Positions 1 to 5,849 of a stretch of 11,295 nt of DNA are shown piece by piece. Under the pieces are notes generated by a model. The model had not been told where the DNA came from. It was given only the letters and a program-made list of their open reading frames with translations, and did no database searches. Positions within the stretch are counted from its first letter, which is position 1; every line of letters begins with the position of its first letter. The stretch comes from Gemmatimonadales bacterium. Its GTDB lineage: Bacteria; Gemmatimonadota; Gemmatimonadetes; Gemmatimonadales; GWC2-71-9. Both the position numbers and the translations under genes were made by a program. The stretch lies in assembly GCA_025924275.1 (NCBI GenBank), contig JAICEH010000047.1:1-11295 (forward strand). Direction: 5' to 3'.

Positions 1-2
1 AC

Positions 3-434
3 CGGCTGGCGCGGGTGGTGGCCGGGGACCACGGCGGGGTGATCCCCCGGGAGCCCGAGGCCCTGGAGCGGCTGCCTGGCGTGGGCCGCTACACCGCCGG
101 CGCCGTGGCGAGCTTCGCCTTCGAGCGGGCGGTGCCGGCGGTGGACACCAACGTGGCGCGGGTGCTCCGGCGCGCCTTCCATCCCCGGGCCGCGGGCGCG
201 GCCGGGGCGCGGCGGCTGTGGGCCACTGCCGCGGCGTTCCACCGGCGCGGCGGCGTCCCGGCGTGGACCTTCAACCAGGCGGTGATGGAGCTCGGGGCGC
301 TGGTCTGCACCGCACGGAAGCCGCGCTGCGCCGAATGCCCCGTGCGGCGCGAGTGCGCCACGGGCCGCCGGCGCGCCGAGGGCGCCGGACGCGTGCACTC
401 GACCACCCCGGACCCGATCCCGCGGGAGGAGTGA
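3..434 (+). CDS. mutY: A/G-specific adenine glycosylase MutY, C-terminal part (5' end outside window)
   Basis: Base-excision repair glycosylase that removes adenine mispaired with 8-oxoguanine. The reading frame is open from base 3, so the true start lies upstream and 143 codons are visible. The helix-hairpin-helix reads LPGVGRYTAGAV; Tyr sits where lyase-type EndoIII enzymes have the catalytic Lys, which favours a monofunctional MutY over Nth. The catalytic Asp is in VDTNVARV (codon 144-146). A [4Fe-4S] cluster follows, Cys-x6-Cys-x2-Cys-x5-Cys, with Cys codons at 306, 327, 336 and 354. The protein ends about 26 residues after the last Cys, so it lacks the C-terminal NUDIX-like domain that reads 8-oxoG in E. 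coli MutY. Short forms of this type are familiar from actinobacteria. The catalytic Glu would be outside the window. It converges on the next gene with a 16-bp gap and no clear terminator. Confidence 0.9.
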   Translation, partial: RLARVVAGDHGGVIPREPEALERLPGVGRYTAGAVASFAFERAVPAVDTNVARVLRRAFHPRAAGAAGARRLWATAAAFHRRGGVPAWTFNQAVMELGALVCTARKPRCAECPVRRECATGRRRAEGAGRVHSTTPDPIPREE

Positions 435-450
435 ACCGGGGCGAGGTCGC

Positions 451-921
451 CTACCGGCCCAGCATCCCCCCCACCCACGCCGCCACCGCGAGGGCCGCGG
501 AGATCCAGGTGGATCGCGTGAGCCGCGCGAGGAGCGCCCGGGCGGCCCGGCCATCGTCCTCCGCGACCGCCATTCGCCCGAGGCGGCCCGCATTCGGCAG
601 GACGGAGACGATCCCGACCAGTGCCGCGGCGAGGCCGGCGAGGATCATCACCAGCACCCAGCTGCCCGAGCCGGAGAGGCCCCCTTCCGCCGCTCCCTCG
701 ATGCGGTACATCCCGAGCGCCAGGAAGAGGCCGGAGCCGGTGGTGAGCATCAGCCCGGGCCCGACCAGCCAGCGATGGATCGGCGCCAGCCCGCGCAGCA
801 GGCCCTGCAGCCCGGCGGGGTCGACCCGGGGTGCCGCGCTCGCGGCCGCGAGGACCGCCAACGACCCGCCGATCCAGAGGACCAGCCCGAAGGTGTGGAG
901 GACGAGCCAGGTGAAGGTCAC
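451..921 (-). CDS. Four-helix integral membrane protein, function unknown (CopD/DUF2269-like appearance)
   Basis: 156 residues, mostly hydrophobic. Four membrane segments are visible at about residues 4-28, 50-71, 87-108 and 138-155. The first helix holds His9 and the motif LWIGGSL. A helix of this look, His followed by W-(I/V)-GG, occurs in CopD-like and DUF2269-like membrane families, but I cannot assign one firmly. The start is GTG: its first bases overlap the stop of the DUF2203 gene in a 4-bp GTGA, so it is probably translated by re-initiation. It is the last gene of the minus-strand run that begins with nadE. The loop between helices 3 and 4 is charged and probably cytoplasmic. No signal peptide or catalytic motif is seen. 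Confidence 0.75.
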   Translation of the reverse strand: MTFTWLVLHTFGLVLWIGGSLAVLAAASAAPRVDPAGLQGLLRGLAPIHRWLVGPGLMLTTGSGLFLALGMYRIEGAAEGGLSGSGSWVLVMILAGLAAALVGIVSVLPNAGRLGRMAVAEDDGRAARALLARLTRSTWISAALAVAAWVGGMLGR

Positions 922-1343
922 CGCGTGGTCTCCGTGAGGATGCGGTCGTCCACCGGCCGGCGACCGGCGACCCCGGCGTCGACCTCGTGCCAGTGCGAGA
1001 TGCGGGGTTCGCCCAGCCGCCAGCAGAGGAACACCAGCCGGTCGTCCCGCAGGGTGTAGAAGTCCACCAGCCCCTCCTCGAACCCCTTGAAGACGCAGCC
1101 GAGAGCATCGAGCTCCTGCAGGAGGGCGCTCACCCGGCGCGCGTGCTCGCTCACCCGTTCCCGCGCCTCCCGGAGCTCGGCCGACTCGCCGCCCTCGCTG
1201 GTGGCGGCCGCGGCCAGGACCTCGTACTCGCCCACCGCGATCCGCCAGCCGTCGAACTCGGCGGAGAGGTCGCCCGCGATCCGCCGGACCAGCGGCAGCG
1301 TCGCCTCGGCCTCCTCCAGCGTGAAGATGCGCGGCGTGGTCAC
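918..1343 (-). CDS. DUF2203 family protein
   Basis: 141 residues, soluble, function unknown. It matches DUF2203 from start to end: N-terminal IFTLEEAEATLPLVRRI, a Glu/Ala-rich helical middle (about 20-85, probably coiled), then LDALGCVFKGFEEGLVDF, LVFLCWRLGEPRISHWHEVD and the closing AGVAGRRP signature. The conserved Cys, Trp and His residues of the last third are intact. The start is GTG, supported by GAGGAGA (complement of 1352-1358) 8 bases upstream. That ribosome binding site overlaps the stop codon of the patatin gene, so the two are probably coupled. Its 3' end overlaps the next membrane-protein gene by 4 bp. I know of no established role for the family. Confidence 0.88.
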   Translation of the reverse strand: MTTPRIFTLEEAEATLPLVRRIAGDLSAEFDGWRIAVGEYEVLAAAATSEGGESAELREARERVSEHARRVSALLQELDALGCVFKGFEEGLVDFYTLRDDRLVFLCWRLGEPRISHWHEVDAGVAGRRPVDDRILTETTR

Positions 1344-1356
1344 GGCGGCTGTCTCC

Positions 1357-2187
1357 TCAGGCGGCGAGGGCGTCGAGCGCAGCGTCGGCGGCCCGGCGGC
1401 CCTCGGCGGCGTGCCGAGCCGCGAGCTCGGTGCGGAACGTGGCGAACTCCGGCATCGCGGGCCGGACGAGGACGAGCGGGGCCCGGCCCGGCGTGGCGCG
1501 CCAGAGCGCCACCTCGGCCTCGCTCCCGTGCGCCATCATCGCGCCGATCGCCAGGTCGGCGTAGCGCACCAGCGCCGGCACGCCCGCCGGCGCCGGGGCG
1601 GGGTCCTCGTCGAGCCGCGGGCCCACGTCCACCGCCACGACGAGATCGGCGGGCAGGCCGGCGGCGGCCCAGAGCGGCAGCGCGGCGCGGAGCCCGCCGT
1701 CCGCCAGGCGGAGGCCGCGGACCCGGACCGGCGGGAAGTAGAGCGGCAGGGCGCAGGCGGCCTCGAGCGCGTCGAGCAGGTCGGCCTCCTCGCCGCCGGC
1801 GCCGAGCCGCACCGGCCGCCCGCTGTCCACGTCCACGGCCGTCACGGTGAGCGGCACCTCGAGGTCGGCGAACCGGCGCACCGGGAGCACCCGGGCGATG
1901 GCGCGGCGCATCGGCTCCGGCCGGAGGAGCGACGGGGCCCGGAGCCCGGCGAGCAGGGCCGCCAGCCGGGGCCGCGCCACCTCGTCCCGCCGGACCCCGG
2001 CGAAGCGCGCGAGCCCCTCCGCCGGGGGCGTCCCCGCGGCGAGGACGGCCGCCGCCACGGCGCCCATCGAGGTCGCGACGTAGTGCGCCGGCGCCAGGCC
2101 GCGGGCGGCGAGCGCCTCCACCGCCCCGAAGTGCGCGGCGGCCTTGGCCCCGCCGCCGGAGAGCACGGCCACCACGCGCCGGCTCAT
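1357..2187 (-). CDS. Patatin-like phospholipase (RssA-type, cytoplasmic)
   Basis: 276 residues, about the length of the small bacterial patatins (YchK/RssA group), with no signal peptide. The oxyanion-hole loop is SGGGAKAAAHFGAVEAL (residues 10-26). The nucleophile elbow is VATSMGA with Ser40, and the second member of the Ser-Asp dyad is Asp163 in LADGGLRAALP. All parts of a patatin serine hydrolase are therefore present, and it should hydrolyse acyl esters of membrane lipids or lysolipids. Two deviations: the first Gly of the usual GxSxG is Ala, and the usual GGGARG loop is GGGAKA. The ATG overlaps the thioesterase stop in ATGA, so the pair is translationally coupled. That suggests joint acyl-chain turnover (inference). 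Confidence 0.88.
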   Translation of the reverse strand: MSRRVVAVLSGGGAKAAAHFGAVEALAARGLAPAHYVATSMGAVAAAVLAAGTPPAEGLARFAGVRRDEVARPRLAALLAGLRAPSLLRPEPMRRAIARVLPVRRFADLEVPLTVTAVDVDSGRPVRLGAGGEEADLLDALEAACALPLYFPPVRVRGLRLADGGLRAALPLWAAAGLPADLVVAVDVGPRLDEDPAPAPAGVPALVRYADLAIGAMMAHGSEAEVALWRATPGRAPLVLVRPAMPEFATFRTELAARHAAEGRRAADAALDALAA

Positions 2188-2651
2188 CGGCGGGTGGCGT
2201 CCCGCGCCTCGCGGTACGCGCGCGCGCGCTCGAAGGCCTCCCGCTCCGCCTCGGTGCCCGGCACCAGGCGGGGCACGCGCCGTGGCCGGCCGTGCTGGTC
2301 GATGGCCACGAAGACCGCGTGCGCGGTGTGGGTGTGCCGCCGCTCGCCGGTGCTCACCGTCTCGGCGTAGACCTCGACCCGGATCTCCATCGAGGTGTTC
2401 CCGACGAACTCCACCGCCGCGATGCACGTCACCAGGGAGCCGATCGGGATCCGCTCGCGGAAGTCCACCCGGTCGATGGAGGCGGTGACCGCGGGGCCCC
2501 CGGCGTGCCGGATGGCCGCCACCGCCGCCGCCTGGTCCACCAGCGCCATGAGCTGACCGCCGAAGAGGTCGCCCAGGATGTTGGCCATGTGGGGCATGGT
2601 CATCGTGGTGAGCTCGGCCCGGCTGTACGACATGGGGCGGCTCTCGGTCAT
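2184..2651 (-). CDS. Acyl-CoA thioesterase, single hotdog domain (YciA/ACOT type)
   Basis: 155 residues. Expected to hydrolyse acyl-CoA to free fatty acid and CoA in the cytoplasm. The family signature is clear: MPHMANILGDLFGGQLMALVDQAA, with Asn24 and Asp39 at the positions used for catalysis in this family, followed by a long central strand region (residues 50-75) and HTAHAVFVAID. The tail after about residue 125 is charged and helical. The start ATG at 2651 has AGGGAG about 7 bases upstream, which supports it over the second Met (residue 7). It lies 33 bp after nadE and overlaps the patatin gene by 4 bp. The substrate chain length cannot be read from sequence. Confidence 0.9.
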   Translation of the reverse strand: MTESRPMSYSRAELTTMTMPHMANILGDLFGGQLMALVDQAAAVAAIRHAGGPAVTASIDRVDFRERIPIGSLVTCIAAVEFVGNTSMEIRVEVYAETVSTGERRHTHTAHAVFVAIDQHGRPRRVPRLVPGTEAEREAFERARAYREARDATRR

Positions 2652-2684
2652 TGCGGCTCCCTGCGTCCGGGGCGGCCGGGCGCG

Positions 2685-4457
2685 CTAGTAGTCCACCGGC
2701 CTGAGGTAATACTCGCCGATCGCCGTCTGGCTCACCATCGCGACCGTCGGCAGCCGACGCTTCCAGTGGGTGCCGTCCAGCCGCTTCCGCACCAGCTCGA
2801 TCTCCCGGGCGGGGAAGCCCAGCAGGGCGACCTCCTCCGGGGTGTAGCCCGACAGCAGCCAGTGCAGCACCAGGTCGGCGGTGGCGTACTTGACCCCGAA
2901 GTCGCCCTCGTCGGTCTGGCCGTGGATCAGGTCGGCGCTGGCCGGCTTCTCGACGATCACGCCCGGCACGCCGAGGTGCCGCGCGAGCGCCCAGACCTGG
3001 GTCTTGAAGAGGTCGCCGATCGGGTTCACCGGCGGCGAGTCGTCGGCGTGCCAGGTGAAGTACCCCATCAGCCGCTCGGTCTTGTTGCCGGTCCCGAGGG
3101 GCAGCGCGGCGAGCTCCGCGGAGAGGTCGAAGAGGACGATCATCCGGGTCCGTGCCATCACGTTGCCCTTCCGCGCCGGACTCCCGCTCCCCACGGCGGC
3201 CACGACCGCATCCACGGGGCCGGTGATGTCGACGGTGCGGTGATCGAGCCCCAGCGCGTCGATCACCAGCGCCGCGTGGGTCAGGCTCTCCGGGCTGGAG
3301 GTGCGGTAGGGCATCCGGACCGCGATCACGTTCTCCCGGCCCAGGGCCTCCGCGGCGAGGTATGCGACGACCGCGCTGTCCACCCCGCCCGAGAGCCCCA
3401 GCACCACCTTGCCGAACCCGCGCCGCCGGCCCACCTCGTCCCGGATGAACTCCACGAGCCAGCGCCGCGCCAGCGCGGGATCCATGGCGAGCGGGTCGCG
3501 CCGGGCGGCGTGGATGATCCCGGGGCGCGGCGCCTCCGGCCGGCGCTGCGGCCGCTCCACCTCGGTGAAGTCCCCGGTCCGCCGGTCCGGCCCCAGCGAC
3601 TCGAGCAGGTGGGGGAGCTTGATCTCGAGGTCCGCCAGGAACGGCGCGTCGGCCCGGGCGCGCGTGATGGCCCCGAGATCGAGCTCGACCGGCAGCAGCG
3701 CCGGCTCGAACACGTCGGCCCGGGCGAGGAGCTCCCCGTCCGGGCCCGCCACCAGGGAGCCGCCCACGAACCCCTTGCCCCCCTCGAACCCCACCAGCTG
3801 CGCGACGGCGACGAAGCAGCCGTGCTCGGCTGCCGCGCCGGTGGCGAGGCGCTCCCACCGCTCGAGGTTCGCGGGCCGCGCGCCGCCGTCCCCGCCGGGC
3901 GTCAGCCCCCGGGCCGGTGTCGCGCTCACCACGAAGATCACCTGCGCCCCGTCCAGCGCCGCGATGGTCGGGAGGAGCGAGTGCCAGGCGTCCTCGCACA
4001 CCAGCATCGCCGCGCGCCCCCAGCGGGTATCGAAGGCGCGCACCTCGCGACCCGCTTCCACGAACCGCTCCTCGTCGAACACGCCGTAGGTGGGGAGGAA
4101 CACCTTGCGGTGGACGTGCCGGATGCCGGCCTCGGGGCCGCCGAGGGTGGCGTAGAGCGCGGAGTTGTGGAGCCGGTTGCGCCAGGTCTCGTAGAAGCCG
4201 ATCACCACGTCCACCGGGGCCAGCCCGGCGTCCCGGTGCACGGCGGCGAGCTCGTCGAAGAGCGCCGGCGCGGTGCGCGCCACGTCGCGGACCCCCCCCT
4301 CGAGGAAGTAGCCCGAGAGGGCGGACTCGGGGAAGACGACCACGTCCGGAGGCGCGGGGAGCGCGGCCGCCTCGCGGAGCACCCGGCCGGCGTCGGCGAG
4401 CGTCTCCGCCCACGCCCCCTTGGTGGGGCGGAACTGGGCCAGGGCCAGGCGCAGCAT
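2685..4457 (-). CDS. nadE: Glutamine-dependent NAD(+) synthetase
   Basis: 590 residues. Makes NAD from nicotinate adenine dinucleotide, ATP and glutamine, the last step of NAD synthesis. The N-terminal nitrilase/glutaminase domain (about 1-270) has the complete triad Glu44 (FPESALSGYF), Lys118 (HRKVFLPTYG) and Cys154 (MLVCEDAWHS), so ammonia is released from glutamine and channelled onward. The synthetase domain (about 325-590) has the ATP-binding loop SGGVDS (356-361), KGNVMARTRM, GTGNKTERLMGYFTWHADD, NPIGDLFKTQV and DLIHGQTDEGDFGV. Nothing is missing. The start chosen gives the usual MLRLALAQF N-terminus. The frame is open further upstream, but that sequence is unlike the family and overlaps crcB. 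No Shine-Dalgarno is seen at this ATG (see the -10-like site). It is the first gene of the minus-strand run. Confidence 0.94.
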   Translation of the reverse strand: MLRLALAQFRPTKGAWAETLADAGRVLREAAALPAPPDVVVFPESALSGYFLEGGVRDVARTAPALFDELAAVHRDAGLAPVDVVIGFYETWRNRLHNSALYATLGGPEAGIRHVHRKVFLPTYGVFDEERFVEAGREVRAFDTRWGRAAMLVCEDAWHSLLPTIAALDGAQVIFVVSATPARGLTPGGDGGARPANLERWERLATGAAAEHGCFVAVAQLVGFEGGKGFVGGSLVAGPDGELLARADVFEPALLPVELDLGAITRARADAPFLADLEIKLPHLLESLGPDRRTGDFTEVERPQRRPEAPRPGIIHAARRDPLAMDPALARRWLVEFIRDEVGRRRGFGKVVLGLSGGVDSAVVAYLAAEALGRENVIAVRMPYRTSSPESLTHAALVIDALGLDHRTVDITGPVDAVVAAVGSGSPARKGNVMARTRMIVLFDLSAELAALPLGTGNKTERLMGYFTWHADDSPPVNPIGDLFKTQVWALARHLGVPGVIVEKPASADLIHGQTDEGDFGVKYATADLVLHWLLSGYTPEEVALLGFPAREIELVRKRLDGTHWKRRLPTVAMVSQTAIGEYYLRPVDY

Positions 4458-4539
4458 CGCGTGCAATCTACGCCGGACGGCCCGCCCGCGAGAGGCCGGC
4501 GCTTGACGCGCCCCGGCCGTCCCGGCCACGTTCACGGCA
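4458..4539. promoter_or_regulatory. Divergent intergenic region between nadE and crcB
   Basis: These 82 bases separate two start codons on opposite strands and must hold both promoters, unless one lies inside a gene. They contain a short GC-rich inverted repeat, GGCCG-TCC-CGGCC (4515-4527), and TTGACG (4503-4508, plus strand) with no convincing -10 partner. I looked for the fluoride riboswitch that often precedes crcB and did not see its conserved core. Confidence 0.5.
4465..4470 (-). promoter_or_regulatory. Candidate -10 element for a leaderless nadE transcript
   Basis: Read on the minus strand this is TAGATT, ending 7 bases before the nadE ATG. No Shine-Dalgarno lies between it and the start. 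A -10 box 6-7 bases upstream of ATG is the classic layout for leaderless transcripts. The match to TATAAT is 4 of 6 and no good -35 is visible at 17 bp, so this is only a candidate. Confidence 0.3.
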
Positions 4540-4926
4540 ATGCTCTGGTACGTGGCCCTCGGCAGCGCGATCGGCGGAGTCGGGCGCTGGCTCCTGGGGG
4601 GAGCCGCCCAGCGGCTCACGCCCACCTTCCCCGTCGGCACCCTCGCGGTGAACGTGCTCGGCGCCTTCGTGGTCGGGCTGGTGCTGCGCTTCTCCCTCGC
4701 GAGCCCCGACGTCACCCCGGAGATCCGCGCCTTCCTCGCGATCGGCGTCTGCGGCGGCTTCACGACGTTCTCCACCTTCACCTGGGAGACGTTCGCCCTG
4801 CTCGAGGAAGGGGCGTGGACCCGGGCGGGACTCAACGTCGCGCTGAGCGTGCTGCTCTGCCTGGTGGCCGTGGCGCTCGGCGCCGCGCTGGGGCGCGCCT
4901 TCTTCGAGCTCCGGCTGCGGGGCTGA
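4540..4926 (+). CDS. crcB: Fluoride channel CrcB/Fluc
   Basis: 128 residues, the normal size for a Fluc subunit. The protein forms antiparallel dimers in the inner membrane and exports fluoride passively. Four hydrophobic segments are seen at about 4-20, 32-52, 66-88 and 98-122. Family motifs are intact: GGVGRWLLG near the N-terminus, GTLAVNVLGAFVVG (33-46) with the conserved Asn, and the phenylalanine-track motif CGGFTTFSTFTWE (71-83). A single gene encodes the channel, so a homodimer is expected. The start has no obvious Shine-Dalgarno. It is followed after 15 bp by the DUF190 gene, a pairing seen in many bacteria. It has no visible fluoride riboswitch, which leaves its regulation open. Confidence 0.94.
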   Translation: MLWYVALGSAIGGVGRWLLGGAAQRLTPTFPVGTLAVNVLGAFVVGLVLRFSLASPDVTPEIRAFLAIGVCGGFTTFSTFTWETFALLEEGAWTRAGLNVALSVLLCLVAVALGAALGRAFFELRLRG

Positions 4927-4941
4927 CGCCAGGAGGCGGCG

Positions 4942-5319
4942 ATGCGGGACATCGAGGGGGAGGGCCTCGCCCTCCGGATCTATGTCGGCGAACGCGACCG
5001 CCACGGGGGCCAGCCCCTCTGGCAGGCGCTGCTCACCCTCCTCCGCCAGCGGGGGATGGCCGGCTGCTCCGTGTTCCGTGGACTGGCCGGCTTCGGGGCC
5101 AACGCCGTGATCCATACCGAGCAGGTGCTGCGCCTCTCGGTGGACCTCCCCATCGTGATCGAGTGCGTGGACAGCGCCGAACACGTGGAGGCGGTGCTCC
5201 CGGCCGTCGACGCGATGATGGACGGGGGGCTCGTGACCCTCGTCCCGGTCCGGGTGATCACCCACCGGCCCCACGACCCGGCCCGCACCGCCGGCACCAA
5301 CCCGGGAGCCCGCGCGTGA
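4942..5319 (+). CDS. DUF190 family protein (PII-like fold), partner of CrcB
   Basis: 125 residues, cytoplasmic. It matches DUF190 along its length: ALRIYVGERDRHGGQPLWQALL, the signature GCSVFRGLAGFGANAVIHTE (about 39-58), LRLSVDLPIVIECVD and GLVTLVPVRVI. Structures known for this family have a ferredoxin-like fold related to PII signalling proteins, which suggests a ligand-sensing or protein-binding role rather than catalysis. The ATG has a strong AGGAGG at 4931-4936. The gene lies 15 bp after crcB, and its stop overlaps the GTG of the following phosphatase-like gene (GTGA, 5316-5319). A role in regulating the fluoride channel is a fair inference from its repeated association with crcB, but is not proven. 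The last 15 residues are disordered and Pro/Ala-rich. Confidence 0.9.
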   Translation: MRDIEGEGLALRIYVGERDRHGGQPLWQALLTLLRQRGMAGCSVFRGLAGFGANAVIHTEQVLRLSVDLPIVIECVDSAEHVEAVLPAVDAMMDGGLVTLVPVRVITHRPHDPARTAGTNPGARA

Positions 5320-5783
5320 CCAACCCGCTCGAGGCCCTTCAGGGCGTGGTCAATGCCTGCCTCGTCACTCCAGCGCTGGTCACGGGGGGCCAGCCGGAGG
5401 CCCGCCACCTCGACGCCCTCGCGGCCGGCGGGGGCGGCCTGGTCCTCGACATCCGGGATCCGATGGAACCGCGGAACTTCGATGAGCCGGACCACGCCCG
5501 GCGAGTCGGCCTGGAGTACGTCAATGTCCCCGTGACACCGGGCACGCTGACGGACGAGACGATCGAGCGGGTCCTGGGCGTGCTCCGGAGCGCCGGCGGG
5601 CGCACCGTCTTCTTCCACTGCGGGAGCGGGAACCGGGTCGGTGGCGCGCTGATCCCGTGGCTCATCCTCGACCGGGGGATGGACGAGGAGGCCGCGGTGG
5701 AACAGGCGATGCGGGTGGGGCTCCGGAGCCCCGAGATGCTGCAGTGGGGGCTGGACTACGCCAGGCGGATGGGACCGGCGTAG
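5316..5783 (+). CDS. Small cysteine phosphatase-like protein (DSP/DUF442-type)
   Basis: 155 residues, cytoplasmic. The fold-level signature is that of the dual-specificity or DUF442-like phosphatases: TGGQPEARHLDAL, LVLDIRDPME (Asp45), a GLEYVNVPV strand, then the active loop FFHCGSGNRVGGALIPWLI with Cys102 and Arg107. The loop is Cys-x4-Arg, one residue shorter than the Cys-x5-Arg of classical protein tyrosine phosphatases; the same short loop occurs in DUF442-like proteins and rhodaneses. It could therefore be a phosphatase or a sulfurtransferase-like enzyme. The GTG start overlaps the DUF190 stop by 4 bp. An upstream extension of the frame through DUF190 and crcB is a GC shadow. The substrate is unknown. 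As third gene of the crcB unit it may serve fluoride tolerance (inference). Confidence 0.83.
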   Translation: MTNPLEALQGVVNACLVTPALVTGGQPEARHLDALAAGGGGLVLDIRDPMEPRNFDEPDHARRVGLEYVNVPVTPGTLTDETIERVLGVLRSAGGRTVFFHCGSGNRVGGALIPWLILDRGMDEEAAVEQAMRVGLRSPEMLQWGLDYARRMGPA

Positions 5784-5807
5784 CGTCCGGCCGGGCGGGG
5801 GAAAGCG

Positions 5808-5843
5808 AAGCGGGCCCGGCAGCTTCCGCTGCCGGGCCCGCTT
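5808..5843. terminator. Perfect 16-bp hairpin, probable bidirectional terminator
   Basis: The arms AAGCGGGCCCGGCAGC (5808-5823) and its exact complement (5828-5843) enclose a 4-base loop, TTCC. It lies between the stop of the phosphatase gene (plus) and the stop of the DUF4384 gene (minus), which converge. On the minus strand the stem is followed by TTCGCTTTCC, a modest T-rich tail. On the plus strand the tail GGTTCAC is weak. The hairpin is very stable and its place suits termination from both sides. Confidence 0.85.
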
Positions 5844-5849
5844 GGTTCA

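Noticed and set aside
435..450. Terminator between mutY and the membrane-protein gene
   Set aside because: The gap is only 16 bases and no stem-loop with a T tract is seen there.
1357..4413. A 1018-codon open frame on the minus strand
   Set aside because: Only its last 276 codons (the patatin) have family likeness. The rest runs through nadE and the thioesterase in another frame as Arg/Gly/Ala-rich sequence, a result of high GC.
4503..4531. Sigma-70-like promoter TTGACG with a -10 at 17 bp before crcB
   Set aside because: The hexamer at the -10 position (CCACGT) does not match, and it would leave almost no leader.
4458..4539. Fluoride riboswitch before crcB
   Set aside because: The conserved core of the motif is not visible in the short intergenic region.
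2292..5315. Plus-strand frame of over 1000 codons leading into the phosphatase gene
   Set aside because: It lies antisense to nadE and the thioesterase and then out of frame in crcB and DUF190. The true start is the GTG at 5316.
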